The notes under the pieces: model-generated
The model's input: the letters and a program-made list of their open reading frames with translations, nothing else
Database searches by the model: none
What the model was told of the DNA's origin: nothing
Program-made: the position numbers and the translations under genes
Assembly: GCF_004114955.1 (NCBI RefSeq)
Contig: NZ_CP030053.1
Span: 3,968,001 to 4,032,000, forward strand
Length of the DNA: 64,000 nucleotides
From: Bradyrhizobium guangzhouense
GTDB taxonomy: Bacteria; Pseudomonadota; Alphaproteobacteria; Rhizobiales; Xanthobacteraceae
Direction of reading: 5' to 3'
Shown: piece after piece, positions 7,844 to 16,999 of the stretch
Layout of the letters: every line of letters starts with the position of its first letter
Numbering within the stretch: position 1 is the stretch's first letter

Positions 7844-9892
7844 ATGTCCAAGCAGTTGAAAACGAAAGCCAAAGACGATTTGTTCGAGGGTCAGGAGCCG
7901 AAGGGGCGCGCAAGCGCCGCGAAGGCTGCTCCGCGCGCCAGCGGCGGCGAGGCCGATTACACGGCCGCCGACATCGAGGTGCTCGAGGGCCTGGAGCCGG
8001 TGCGGCGCCGGCCCGGCATGTATATCGGCGGCACCGATGAAAAGGCACTGCATCATTTGTTCGCCGAAGTGATCGACAACTCGATGGACGAGGCGCTGGC
8101 GGGACACGCGACCTTCATCGGCGTCGAACTCTCCGCAGACGGGTTCCTCACCGTCACCGATAACGGCCGCGGCATTCCTGTCGATCCGCATCCGAAGTTC
8201 CCGAAAAAGTCGGCGCTCGAAGTCATCATGTGCACGCTGCATTCGGGCGGCAAGTTCGACAGCAAGGTCTACGAGACCTCGGGCGGACTGCACGGCGTCG
8301 GCATCTCCGTGGTCAACGCCCTCTCCTCGCGTCTCGAGGTCGAGGTCGCGCGCAGCCAGAAGCTCTACCGTATGAGCTTCGAGCGCGGCCACCCCAAGGG
8401 CAAGCTCGAGGACCTCGGCAAGGTCAACAACCGCCGCGGCACGCGCGTTCGCTTCAAGCCGGACACCGACATCTTCGGCGCCAAGGCCGCATTCAAGCCG
8501 CAGCGCCTGTTCAAGATGACGCGCTCGAAGGCCTATCTGTTCGGCGGCGTCGAGATCCGCTGGAACTGCGCGCCCGAATTGCTCAAAGGCGTCGAGGACG
8601 TGCCGGCGGAGGCAACCTTCCATTTCCCCGGCGGGCTCAAGGATTATCTCGCCGCGGCGATCCACGCCGACACGCTGGTGCATCCCGACATCTTCTCCGG
8701 CAAGTCCGGACGCAACGGCGCGCATGGTGCCTGCGAATGGGCGGTGGCGTGGACCGCGGATGCCGACGGTTTCCTGTCGTCCTACACCAACACCGTGCCG
8801 ACGCCCGATGGCGGCACGCATGAATCGGGCCTGCGCAGCGCGCTGCTGCGCGGCCTGAAGGATCACGCCGAGCGCGTCGGCCAGGGCAAGCGCGCCTCGT
8901 CCATCACCTCCGAAGACGTGATGGTGGGCGCCGCCGTGATGCTCTCGGTGTTCGTGCGCGAGCCTGAATTCCAGGGCCAGACCAAGGACCGGCTCGCCAC
9001 GGCGGAGGCGCAACGCATCGTCGAGCAGGCGATGAAGGATCCGTTCGACCATTGGCTGTCGGGCAATCCGAACATGGCCAACCGGCTGCTCGATTTCGTC
9101 ATCGACCGCGCCGAGGAGCGGCTGCGTCGCCGTCAGGAGAAAGAGACGGCGCGCAAGACGGCCGGCAAGAAGCTGCGCTTGCCGGGCAAGCTCGCCGACT
9201 GCACCGATGCCGGCACCGATGGCTCCGAGCTCTTCATCGTCGAGGGTGACTCGGCCGGCGGCAGCGCCAAGCAGGCGCGCGACCGCAAGACCCAGGCTGT
9301 GCTGCCGCTGCGCGGCAAGATCCTCAACGTGGCGTCCGCCGGCAAGGACAAGCTGACCGCGAACGCCCAGCTCACCGATCTCGTGCAGGCGATCGGCTGC
9401 GGCCAGCTCCTGCACTATCGCGAAGAGGATCTGCGCTATCAGCGCATCATCATCATGACCGACGCCGATGTCGACGGCGCGCACATCGCCTCGCTCCTGA
9501 TCACCTTCTTCTACCGGCAGATGCCGAAGCTGATCGACGAAGGCCACCTCTTCCTCGCGGTGCCGCCGCTCTACAAGCTGACCCACGGCACCAAGTCGGT
9601 CTACGCGCGCGACGACAAGCACAAGGACGAATTGATCAAGAGCACGTTTAACGCCAACGCCAAGGTCGAGGTGAACCGCTTCAAAGGCCTCGGCGAGATG
9701 ATGCCGGCGCAGCTCAAGGAAACCACCATGGACCCGAGCAAACGGACGCTGCTCAAGGTTGTCCTGCTGCCCGACGACCGCGACACCACGGCAGATTCGG
9801 TCGAGCGGCTGATGGGCACCAAGGCCGAAGCGCGCTTTGCCTTCATCTCAGACAAGGCCGAGTTCGCCAGCGACGAGCTGCTGGACGTCTGA
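7844..9892 (+). CDS. parE: DNA topoisomerase IV subunit B
   Basis: ATPase subunit of topoisomerase IV, which decatenates daughter chromosomes together with ParC. The GHKL ATPase motifs VIDNSMDEA, DNGRGIP and GLHGVG are followed by the transducer domain and a TOPRIM domain with IVEGDSAGGSAK and DADVDGAHI. The ATG at 7844 gives 682 residues, the normal length for rhizobial ParE; the frame is open to 7640, but that part lacks similarity. The C-terminus has the expected RFKGLGEMMPAQL block. A strong terminator follows. GyrB can be excluded by the short overall length. Confidence 0.95.
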   Translation: MSKQLKTKAKDDLFEGQEPKGRASAAKAAPRASGGEADYTAADIEVLEGLEPVRRRPGMYIGGTDEKALHHLFAEVIDNSMDEALAGHATFIGVELSADGFLTVTDNGRGIPVDPHPKFPKKSALEVIMCTLHSGGKFDSKVYETSGGLHGVGISVVNALSSRLEVEVARSQKLYRMSFERGHPKGKLEDLGKVNNRRGTRVRFKPDTDIFGAKAAFKPQRLFKMTRSKAYLFGGVEIRWNCAPELLKGVEDVPAEATFHFPGGLKDYLAAAIHADTLVHPDIFSGKSGRNGAHGACEWAVAWTADADGFLSSYTNTVPTPDGGTHESGLRSALLRGLKDHAERVGQGKRASSITSEDVMVGAAVMLSVFVREPEFQGQTKDRLATAEAQRIVEQAMKDPFDHWLSGNPNMANRLLDFVIDRAEERLRRRQEKETARKTAGKKLRLPGKLADCTDAGTDGSELFIVEGDSAGGSAKQARDRKTQAVLPLRGKILNVASAGKDKLTANAQLTDLVQAIGCGQLLHYREEDLRYQRIIIMTDADVDGAHIASLLITFFYRQMPKLIDEGHLFLAVPPLYKLTHGTKSVYARDDKHKDELIKSTFNANAKVEVNRFKGLGEMMPAQLKETTMDPSKRTLLKVVLLPDDRDTTADSVERLMGTKAEARFAFISDKAEFASDELLDV

Positions 9893-9908
9893 CCCTGCCA
9901 TTCCCGCC

Positions 9909-9938
9909 AAAAAGCCCGGGCCGAGCCCGGGCTTTTTT
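9909..9938 (+). terminator. Rho-independent terminator after parE
   Basis: AGCCCGGGC and GCCCGGGCT form a perfect stem around a CGA loop. The stem is flanked by an A run on the left and six T residues on the right. It begins 16 bp after the parE stop. Confidence 0.92.
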
Positions 9939-10316
9939 CATGTCGCGGCCACGGCGCAGCATCTGCCGAGGCAATTCATCCTCAGTGAGCCACCCGAAAG
10001 TGCGACTCGGCCAACGACTCACGGGGTCCGATCGGCGCCGCGGCCGAGGCAGGATCGCATCCCTTCCGGACAAAGGCGAATTCCTAACGAAAACTTACCG
10101 CGGACCACGATTCCAAAACACGTCTCAAGCATCTGAAATTGCTCATGTTTTATCAATTCCGATGACAGCATCATGGAACCCGGACGGCGGGCGTTTTCCC
10201 GCGACTGTGCCTGCCCTGCAACAGCATTTCGGCGAGAACCGTCTATAGTCCGGTCATCAGATCACGGACTTCAGTGCGCTCGCGCCTGCTACGAACCTAA
10301 GGTTGGGGATTTCATC
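9939..10316. other. Intergenic region without a recognisable gene
   Basis: After the parE terminator no ORF with convincing codon use is present on either strand. The part from about 10085 to 10165 is relatively AT-rich, and the region ends with the untranslated leader of the following barrel gene, which carries AAGGTTGGGG before its ATG. I could not assign a good -35/-10 pair. Confidence 0.5.
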
Positions 10317-11102
10317 ATGAAGAAGATTGCACTCGCTCTGACCGCGGTTGCGGCAATGACCGGTTCGGCCTCTGCCGCCGACCTGGCTGCCCGTCCCTAC
10401 GTGAAGGCCCCGATGGCTGCTCCGGTTGCCAACTGGACCGGCTTCTACGTCTTCGGCGGCGGCGGCGGTGGCCTCTCGAACTCCGACCAGAGCATCGTCT
10501 CGACGACGACCGGCACCCCGCTCACCATCACCCAGCGTCAGGGTGGTTCGGGCTGGTTCGGCACCGTCGGTGCCGGTTACGACTGGCAGTTTAACAGCAC
10601 CTGGGTCGCCGGCGTGTTCGCTGACGGTCAGTTCGGCAGCATCCGCGCCACCGTGCAGGATCCGCTGCTGCAGATCACCGGCAGCCAGAAGCTCGAAGAC
10701 TCCTGGGCCGCCGGCGTGCGCCTCGGCTGGCTGGTCGCTCCGAACGTTCTGTCCTATGTCAACGGCGGTTACTCGGGCGCCCACTTCGGCAGCACCAATT
10801 TCTCGACCTTGGCCGGTGGCGCGACCACCGTTCGCCTCAACGGCTACAACCGCAACGGCTGGTTCGTCGGCGGCGGCGTCGAGAACAGCCTGAACATCTT
10901 CGGCATCTCCTCGCCCGGCTGGTTCATGAAGACCGAGTACCGTTCGGCCTTCTACGATGCCAAGACCCAGGACGAGATTTCGACGATCACCAACCTGCCG
11001 ACCGGCGTGAACAGCGTCCGCGCCAACAGCTGGAACCAGACGATCTCGACCTCGCTGGTCTATCGTTTCAACTGGACCGGCCCGGTCGTCGCCAAGTACT
11101 GA
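10317..11102 (+). CDS. Outer-membrane beta-barrel protein, Omp25/31-like
   Basis: A 261-residue secreted protein. A classical signal peptide (MKKIALALTAVAAMTGSASA) is followed by ADLAARPYVKAP and the entry segment NWTGFYVFGGGGGG, characteristic of the Omp25/Omp31-type eight-stranded barrels that are abundant in Bradyrhizobium outer membranes. Alternating aromatic strands run to a terminal Phe-rich strand LVYRFNWTGPVVAKY. The ATG at 10317 is chosen because it starts the signal peptide; the frame is open further upstream without meaning. A strong terminator follows. A second member of the family lies at 13007-13777 on the other strand. Confidence 0.88.
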   Translation: MKKIALALTAVAAMTGSASAADLAARPYVKAPMAAPVANWTGFYVFGGGGGGLSNSDQSIVSTTTGTPLTITQRQGGSGWFGTVGAGYDWQFNSTWVAGVFADGQFGSIRATVQDPLLQITGSQKLEDSWAAGVRLGWLVAPNVLSYVNGGYSGAHFGSTNFSTLAGGATTVRLNGYNRNGWFVGGGVENSLNIFGISSPGWFMKTEYRSAFYDAKTQDEISTITNLPTGVNSVRANSWNQTISTSLVYRFNWTGPVVAKY

Positions 11103-11124
11103 GCTGACGAAAAGGTTAGACGTC

Positions 11125-11151
11125 AAAGCCCCGGCTTCGCCGGGGCTTTTT
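11125..11151 (+). terminator. Rho-independent terminator after the barrel gene
   Basis: AAAGCCCCGGC, a TTC loop and GCCGGGGCTTTTT form an almost perfect stem ending in a T run, 23 bp after the stop codon. It also faces the convergent gene at 11167. Confidence 0.92.
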
Positions 11152-11166
11152 CGTTATGAGGCCTTG

Positions 11167-11802
11167 CTAGCGCACAACGCCCGCCTTCAGCGACCGGTAG
11201 GCGCCGGCAAGCAGCGTTTCGATGGCGGCCCAGTCGGCCTCGGTGATCCCCTCGCCGCGTGCGTCGCGATAGGCCATCGCTTCCGCCCGCGCGATTCCGA
11301 ACTGCCTGATCCCGGCATCCTCTGCGCGCTTGCCATAGGTCAGCGCCGCCACGCGCGCGATGGTGATGCCGTAGTCCTGCGGGCCGACGGCCTCGCGGCG
11401 CGCCTGCCACCAGTCGAGCTCCAGACGGGCTGCCTCCTCGACATCGAACCCCGCGGGAGCAGCCGCTGCGAAATCGCGGTAGTACGCCAGAAGAGCTGGC
11501 AGCGCGGCATTGGCCTCCTGCCGTGAGTGCGTCGGCTGGAACGACTTGGCCGCCTCGGCCGCACTGAACGCGATATGCAGGCTCCTGAACGGGGAGAAGC
11601 CGAACTGCGTCCGCGTCGAGGCGTAGAGATGATAGAACAGAGCGGCGTAGCGCTTATCGTAATAGTCGCGCCACATGGCAGTCTCCAGCCGTGCCATTTC
11701 GGCCGGATCGAATGCCCGCAGATCCGCCTGGCGCGGAATACCGGCATAAGCCGCGACAAGTGCGGCTAAGGCCGTACCGACGATCAGCTTGCGCACGGAC
11801 AT
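11167..11802 (-). CDS. Putative exported protein of unknown function
   Basis: I do not recognise this 211-residue protein. It begins MSVRKLIVGTALAALVAAYA, a likely signal peptide or membrane anchor, and the remainder is largely alpha-helical with many aromatic residues (MWRDYYDKRYAALFYHLYAS, LDWWQARR). GGGAGGA lies directly before the ATG, which supports this start even though the spacing is short. The gene is convergent with the barrel gene and divergent from the small membrane protein at 11937. There are no catalytic motifs that I can point to. Confidence 0.7.
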   Translation of the reverse strand: MSVRKLIVGTALAALVAAYAGIPRQADLRAFDPAEMARLETAMWRDYYDKRYAALFYHLYASTRTQFGFSPFRSLHIAFSAAEAAKSFQPTHSRQEANAALPALLAYYRDFAAAAPAGFDVEEAARLELDWWQARREAVGPQDYGITIARVAALTYGKRAEDAGIRQFGIARAEAMAYRDARGEGITEADWAAIETLLAGAYRSLKAGVVR

Positions 11803-11936
11803 TCCTCCCGCGGCTTGGGTCCGCAGCCATTGTATCCGAACTGAAGCTACGGATAGTCTGCCAGGAAGTTTTCGCGACCCGTGGCGATCGTTCCTGCCGC
11901 GGGTCACGACAGAATCAGACCGATGGGGAGGAATGC

Positions 11937-12122
11937 ATGCGCAGATTTCTGCTTCTAGCAGGCTTGTTTGCCCTCGCTGTCGGGCTGCTCTGGATCGGAC
12001 AGGGCACGGGCACCCTCGCCTGGCCGCGATCGAGCTTCATGATCAACCAGCTGCAATGGGCGGGCTATGGCGCTGCCATGGCCGGCTTCGGGCTGGTCCT
12101 GATCTGGCAGAGCAACCAATAG
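11937..12122 (+). CDS. Small two-helix membrane protein, function unknown
   Basis: A 61-residue protein with two hydrophobic segments (about residues 3-21 and 40-57), ending WQSNQ. The ATG at 11937 is six bases after GGGGAGG, a strong ribosome-binding site, and codon use looks like that of a real gene. It lies 20 bp before the SDR gene on the same strand and may be co-transcribed with it. Similar short proteins are common in Bradyrhizobium; no function is known to me. Confidence 0.7.
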   Translation: MRRFLLLAGLFALAVGLLWIGQGTGTLAWPRSSFMINQLQWAGYGAAMAGFGLVLIWQSNQ

Positions 12123-12142
12123 AAGAAACCAGGAAATAAAGC

Positions 12143-12913
12143 ATGACATCCAACCGGTTCGATCTCCGCGGCAAGGTCGCGATCGTCACAGGAGGCAATG
12201 GCGGCATCGGGCTCGGCCTTGCGCACGGGCTCGCCGACGCCGGCGCCGATATCGCGGTGATCGGACGCAACGAAGCCAAATCGTCTGCGGCCGTCGCCGA
12301 TCTCAAGGCGCGCGGCGTCAAGGCGATATCGGTCACCACCGATGTCACCGACAAGGATGCGGTCGCGGCGATGATCGAGCGCGTCGTCAGGGATCTCGGC
12401 CGTGTCGACATTCTGATCAACAATGCCGGCATGAGCATCCGCAAGCCACCGCACGAGCTCGAGCTCGACGAGTGGAACAAGGTGATCGACACCAACCTCA
12501 CCAGCGCCTTCGTCTGCTCGAAGCTGGCCTATCCGGCGCTGAAGGCATCGGGCAACGGCAAGGTGATCAACATCGGCTCGATGATGTCGATCTTCGGCGC
12601 CAGCTTTGCGACGGCCTATGCGGCGAGCAAGGGCGGCATCGTGCAGTACACGCGTGCCTGCGCCAACGCGTGGGCGCCTGACAACATCCAGGTCAATGCG
12701 ATCCTGCCGGGCTGGATCGACACCGATCTCACCCGCGGCGCACGGAAGCAGGTCTCGGGGCTGCACGAGCGCGTCCTGGCACGCACACCTGCGGGGCGCT
12801 GGGGTGACATCGACGACTTCGCCGGCATCGCCGTGTTCCTCGCCTCAGCCGCATCGAACTTCGTCACGGGCACCGCGATCCCCGTCGATGGCGGATTTTC
12901 GGTGATGGCGTGA
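12143..12913 (+). CDS. SDR-family oxidoreductase
   Basis: A classical short-chain dehydrogenase/reductase of 256 residues. It has the cofactor motif TGGNGGIGLGLA, the structural NNAG, a Ser in NIGSMMS, and the catalytic YAASKGG pair of Tyr and Lys. The end GTAIPVDGGFSVMA is the standard SDR C-terminus. The residue after beta-2 (IGRN) suggests NADP(H) preference. Relatives are usually annotated as gluconate 5-dehydrogenase or glucose 1-dehydrogenase type, but the substrate cannot be deduced. It is convergent with a barrel gene across a shared terminator. Confidence 0.88.
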   Translation: MTSNRFDLRGKVAIVTGGNGGIGLGLAHGLADAGADIAVIGRNEAKSSAAVADLKARGVKAISVTTDVTDKDAVAAMIERVVRDLGRVDILINNAGMSIRKPPHELELDEWNKVIDTNLTSAFVCSKLAYPALKASGNGKVINIGSMMSIFGASFATAYAASKGGIVQYTRACANAWAPDNIQVNAILPGWIDTDLTRGARKQVSGLHERVLARTPAGRWGDIDDFAGIAVFLASAASNFVTGTAIPVDGGFSVMA

Positions 12914-12933
12914 GGCGCCGTCGCGCTGCACGC

Positions 12934-12966
12934 AAAAAAGAAGCCCCGGTCGAAGCCGGGGCTTTT
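12934..12966. terminator. Bidirectional terminator
   Basis: AAGCCCCGG and CCGGGGCTT form a stem around a TCGAAG loop, with an A run on the left and a T run on the right. It can therefore end transcripts of both the SDR gene and the convergent barrel gene. Confidence 0.88.
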
Positions 12967-13006
12967 AAATTGGTCGTGATCTTTTCTTTGATTGGTCGTT
13001 TGTTGC

Positions 13007-13777
13007 TCAGTAGCGCGCGATCACAGGCGCGTCGAACTTGTAGCTGGCGCGGACGACGGCCCACTGGATGTCGCGCGGCTTGGCGTCGAAGGTGTAGTTT
13101 CCGGACAGGCCGCCGAGCTGATAGGTCTGGCTGCCGAAGGCCGCGTAATTGTACTCGAGGCCGACGATCCAGTTGCGGGTGATGCCGTATTCCCAGCCGG
13201 CGCCGACAGTCCAGCCATTGGCCCAGTGGGTCTGACCGCCCGAGCCTTGCGCCACACCGACGGTGTCGCTGACGTTGAGACGGTTGTTCACGCCGGCATA
13301 GCCGCCCTTGACGTAGAACAGGTTGTTCTGAACGGCGAAGCCGGCGCGGCCGACGACGGTCGCGAGAACGTTCGTACGCCAGTTGAAGACGTCATCGCCC
13401 GCACCGAACGCGTTGTTCACGACGGTGCCCTTGTTGTCGAGGCCGGAGATCGTGCCCTCCATGCCGAACACGTAGTTGTTGGCCTGCCAGTTGTAGCCGA
13501 TCTGGGCGCCGCCCATGATGCCGGCACCGCGCTGGCGATAGCCCTGGCCCGGGACGAGGTCGCCGAACGGCGCGCCGGTCCCGTTGTTGATGAACTGCTC
13601 GTTGGTCCAGGCGCCACCGATGTGGCCACCGACATAGAATCCGGTCCAGTTGAACAGCGGCTCGATGTAAGCGGGTGCCTTGGTGTAAGGACGCGCGGCG
13701 AGATCCGCGGCGGAAGCAGCGCCGGTCGAAACCAGAGCGGTCGTGCAGGCGAAGGCAGCAATCAATTTGTTACGCAT
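13007..13777 (-). CDS. Outer-membrane beta-barrel protein, Omp25/31-like
   Basis: A 256-residue relative of the barrel at 10317. The signal peptide MRNKLIAAFACTTALVSTGA ends in ASA, then ADLAARPYTKAP and FNWTGFYVGGHIGGAW follow. The C-terminal strand VRASYKFDAPVIARY is typical of the family. The ATG at 13777 begins the signal peptide; the longer open frame to 13813 is not credible. It probably forms a small outer-membrane channel or structural barrel. The 3' end faces the SDR gene across the bidirectional terminator. Confidence 0.9.
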   Translation of the reverse strand: MRNKLIAAFACTTALVSTGAASAADLAARPYTKAPAYIEPLFNWTGFYVGGHIGGAWTNEQFINNGTGAPFGDLVPGQGYRQRGAGIMGGAQIGYNWQANNYVFGMEGTISGLDNKGTVVNNAFGAGDDVFNWRTNVLATVVGRAGFAVQNNLFYVKGGYAGVNNRLNVSDTVGVAQGSGGQTHWANGWTVGAGWEYGITRNWIVGLEYNYAAFGSQTYQLGGLSGNYTFDAKPRDIQWAVVRASYKFDAPVIARY

Positions 13778-13923
13778 GGTACACCCCGTGTCCTTTGATG
13801 GGCGCACGCTCACACGCAGTTCTTACTCAAATTTGAATCAACAAAGTTAAGGCGCCGGATTGGCAGTTGGCGGTCTTTGAATCCCCGGATGCTGTTGCAC
13901 GCGCGCAACGCGAACGCCGCAAT

Positions 13924-15207
13924 TTAACGCAGCGTTATCCCTACCAAATCGCTGCTTCGCGACGCGGGCGAATGCACGTGCTCGGGCCGCACACCGATGG
14001 CGATGAAGCGCGCGGGAATTCCCTGGAGCCACGGCCAAGCGGAGATCAGGCGCAGGATCAACGGCACCTTGAACGGTCGGCTATCGCCTTTCAGCGCGCT
14101 GCTGACGATGTTGTTCTGCACGACCACCTGCATTGCCTGGGTCATCTTCACCGGAAACTCGCGGCGGCGCCTGACGGAATCGAGCTCATCCTCGGAGGGA
14201 CAGCCGCGCATCAGCTTCCCCGCGAGCAGATTCGCGGTCGCGACCGCATCCTGCACGGCCAGATTGACGCCGACGCCGCCGATCGGCGACATCGCATGCG
14301 CGGCGTCACCGATGCAAAGCAGCCCGGGTCGCGTCCAGCGGCTCAGCCGGTTGATCGCGACCGTCAGCAACTTCACGTCGTCGAAGCTCTTGACCTCAGC
14401 GATGCCGTGCTTGAGCACCGGCGCCATGCGCACGACATCATCGAGCAGCGCCTGTAGTCCCCTCGCCTTCACCGCATCATATTGCCCCTTGGCGATGACA
14501 TAGGCGCATTGCCAGTAATCGCCGCGATCGAAGGTGACCATCATCCTGCCGGGCTCGATGCGCGCAAACAGGTTCTCGGTCTCATCAGGCCTGCGGCCCG
14601 CGCGGAACCAGAGCACGTCCATCGGCGCGCCGATCTCCTCGACGGAAAGGCCTGCGCGCTCGCGCACCGTCGAGTGGCGACCGTCGCAGGCGATGGTGAG
14701 ATCGGCCTCGATGTCGATGGCGCCGTCCGCCGTCCTCGCGCGTACGCCGGCGATCGTGTCGCCGCGGCGGATCAGGTCGACCGCCTCCGTGCTCATCAGC
14801 ACCTTGAGCGAGGAGAAGCGCTTGCCGGCCTCGCGCAGGAAGTTGAGAAAATCCCATTGCGGCATGAAAGCGATGAAAGGGTATTTCGTGTTTAGCCGGC
14901 TGAGATCGGCGATCCGCACCTTGGTGCCGCCGAACAGGCCGTCCATCTGCTGCAAGCGCTGATGCGGCAGCTCGAGAAAGCCGTCGATGAGGCCGAGCTC
15001 GTCCATCACCTGAAGCGTCGAGGGATGCACCGTGTCGCCGCGAAAATCGCGGAAGAAATCAGCATGCTTCTCCAGGACCACGACATCGATGCCGGCACGT
15101 CCCAGGAGATAGCCGAGCATCATGCCGGCGGGACCGCCGCCGACGACGCAGCAGCGGACCTTCATGGCGCGAGAAGGGGATTGTCGAGGCGTGCTTGCGT
15201 CCATCAT
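13924..15207 (-). CDS. FAD-dependent monooxygenase (UbiH/PHBH-type)
   Basis: A flavoprotein of about 427 residues in the aromatic hydroxylase group. It has the dinucleotide motif VVGGGPAGMMLGYLLGRAG, the DG motif ACDGRHSTVRERAGL, and the second FAD motif CIGDAAHAMSPIGGVGVNLA. Such enzymes hydroxylate aromatic or quinone substrates with NAD(P)H and O2. The ATG pair at 15205-15207 follows AGGAG at a good distance, whereas the ATG at 15165, nearer the glycine motif, lacks one. No neighbouring catabolic gene reveals the substrate. Confidence 0.88.
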   Translation of the reverse strand: MMDASTPRQSPSRAMKVRCCVVGGGPAGMMLGYLLGRAGIDVVVLEKHADFFRDFRGDTVHPSTLQVMDELGLIDGFLELPHQRLQQMDGLFGGTKVRIADLSRLNTKYPFIAFMPQWDFLNFLREAGKRFSSLKVLMSTEAVDLIRRGDTIAGVRARTADGAIDIEADLTIACDGRHSTVRERAGLSVEEIGAPMDVLWFRAGRRPDETENLFARIEPGRMMVTFDRGDYWQCAYVIAKGQYDAVKARGLQALLDDVVRMAPVLKHGIAEVKSFDDVKLLTVAINRLSRWTRPGLLCIGDAAHAMSPIGGVGVNLAVQDAVATANLLAGKLMRGCPSEDELDSVRRRREFPVKMTQAMQVVVQNNIVSSALKGDSRPFKVPLILRLISAWPWLQGIPARFIAIGVRPEHVHSPASRSSDLVGITLR

Positions 15208-15288
15208 GCGGGCTCCTGGCGCTGCGATCCACAATGGGATTGTAACGCCCGGCCGCGCGAAAGGCTCAATTTGATCGCAGGAAGCAGG

Positions 15289-16812
15289 TCAATTGTTGCT
15301 GCGGTTCGCCGTCCGGAAAGTCTTGATCTCCGACACGCTGCCGTCACGATAGGTCAATTCGACCGACATGAACTGCGTTGCTGGCGGCAGCTTCTCATAG
15401 AGCAGCATGCCGGCCGTGATCGCGGAGGGATCGCGGAGATCGCAAGCCGGCAGTTTCAGCACCTTATCCGGCACCGCCGTGTCGATGCCGATGCGCGCCT
15501 CGCGGATCGCGCAGCGATACGACACCAGATGGGAATAATAGACCAGCAGCCCGTTGAACTGGCGGAATGACAGCCAGCTTGTGGCGGTCATGTCGAGGAT
15601 CTTGCGCTGATCGCGGATCAGGGCTGCTTCCGGATCGAACTTGATCGGGAACGGGCCCTGCATGTCGCCGGAGGCATCGACATAGCGGACCTCGATGGTG
15701 CCGGCCTGCGCGTCCGCCGGCAGCTCGATCGAGGGATTCGGCAACCGCTTGCGGGTGCGCGGATCGAGCGTGTCGATGAAGCCGGTCTCACGGAAATCGC
15801 CATTGCCGGCCATGCGCCAAGAAATTCCGATGGTGGGATCTGCGAAGGAGAAGGTCACGCTCCAGCCGCCATTGTGGCGCGAGAAGCTCGCGATCGGCGC
15901 ATTGGTGCTTTCCTCCTTCGGCACCCGCGGGACCGACACCGGCGGCAGCGCGGCGAGCTTTTGCGGCGGCGGATCGGCCGGCCGCGCCGAGGCGGCCGCC
16001 GCATCCTTCGCGACACCGCTGAGGAAGACGTCGTCGACCATCTGGTCGAAATAAACCGGCACCTGCTTGTGCTTGACGGTGTCGGCCATCTCGCTGACCA
16101 GGCGGCGCGTGTGCTGTGCGACCTGCACGAGGTTCTCGCCGGGCTGGAGCAGCTCCTTGGCGAAGGTGCGCGTGAACACCGAATTCGGATTGGCATCGTC
16201 GTTCGAGAGACGATCGAGCGCGGTCTGGCGCGGGCCCGCCGAGAACACCGAGAACACGCCTTCGGGCAGCTGGGTCATCGGCGCGAGCCCGCCGCCGCCG
16301 GCGACTGCGCGCGTGCCTGATCGTTCGAACGGGTTGTTGCGGCAGGCGTCGAACACCAAAATCGAGGTGCGCGCCTTCTTGTTCTGGAGGCGCTCGACGA
16401 CGCGGTCGGCAAGAATCGAGGCGTCGCGCACCAGCTCTTCCTGGCCTTCGGTCGCGGCCGGCACGTCGGTCGGCAGCAGATAGTTCTGGCCCGCGATCTC
16501 GAAGCCATGGCCGGCGTAGAAGAAGAACGCGGTGTCGCCGGGCTCGATCACGCGGTCGAAGGCGAGCAGCGTCTCCGTGAATTGCTGACGGTTCTGGTTT
16601 TCAGCGACCATCACCTGGAAACCGAGCTGCTTCAGCGTGTCGCCCATGGTGCGCGCGTCGTTGACGGCCTTCACCAGCTTCGGAACGTTCTTGTAGTCGT
16701 TGTTGCCGATAACGAGCGCGACGCGCTTCTCGGCATGCGCAACGCTTGCGATGCCGCTGAGGCTCGCCGCCACGCCAAGGGCTGCCACAACTCTGAGAAG
16801 CCGACGCGTCAT
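15289..16812 (-). CDS. Secreted caspase-like (peptidase C14) protein
   Basis: A 507-residue protein with a signal peptide (MTRRLLRVVAALGVAASLSG, cleavage near AHA-EKR). The p20-like caspase domain (residues about 28-270) has EKRVALVIGNNDY and the catalytic dyad His102 in YAGHGFEIAG and Cys157 in VFDACRNNPF. The remaining 230 residues form a separate C-terminal region with beta-rich character and no assignment that I trust. Bacterial metacaspase/orthocaspase members cleave after basic residues and are linked to stress or cell death, but periplasmic versions in rhizobia are not well studied. The gene is monocistronic and divergent from an AraC regulator. Confidence 0.87.
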   Translation of the reverse strand: MTRRLLRVVAALGVAASLSGIASVAHAEKRVALVIGNNDYKNVPKLVKAVNDARTMGDTLKQLGFQVMVAENQNRQQFTETLLAFDRVIEPGDTAFFFYAGHGFEIAGQNYLLPTDVPAATEGQEELVRDASILADRVVERLQNKKARTSILVFDACRNNPFERSGTRAVAGGGGLAPMTQLPEGVFSVFSAGPRQTALDRLSNDDANPNSVFTRTFAKELLQPGENLVQVAQHTRRLVSEMADTVKHKQVPVYFDQMVDDVFLSGVAKDAAAASARPADPPPQKLAALPPVSVPRVPKEESTNAPIASFSRHNGGWSVTFSFADPTIGISWRMAGNGDFRETGFIDTLDPRTRKRLPNPSIELPADAQAGTIEVRYVDASGDMQGPFPIKFDPEAALIRDQRKILDMTATSWLSFRQFNGLLVYYSHLVSYRCAIREARIGIDTAVPDKVLKLPACDLRDPSAITAGMLLYEKLPPATQFMSVELTYRDGSVSEIKTFRTANRSNN

Positions 16813-16999
16813 TGTAACATTCCCCTTGCAGCATGGCTCCCGGTGGCTCCATGCGGGCCCCCGCGCCTTTGCTGTGATAGTCGGTCCAGCCGCAGCCACG
16901 GTTCAACTGGTCCGTCCCACGGTTCCATCATCTGGCCTATGGCAGATTCGGCTGGAATCTGCTTTTTCTAGGGCAATTGCGCGCAAGCGAGGGGCTGCC

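Noticed and set aside
7835..9622. A 595-codon minus-strand frame inside parE.
   Set aside because: Antisense shadow of parE, which has all ATPase and TOPRIM motifs.
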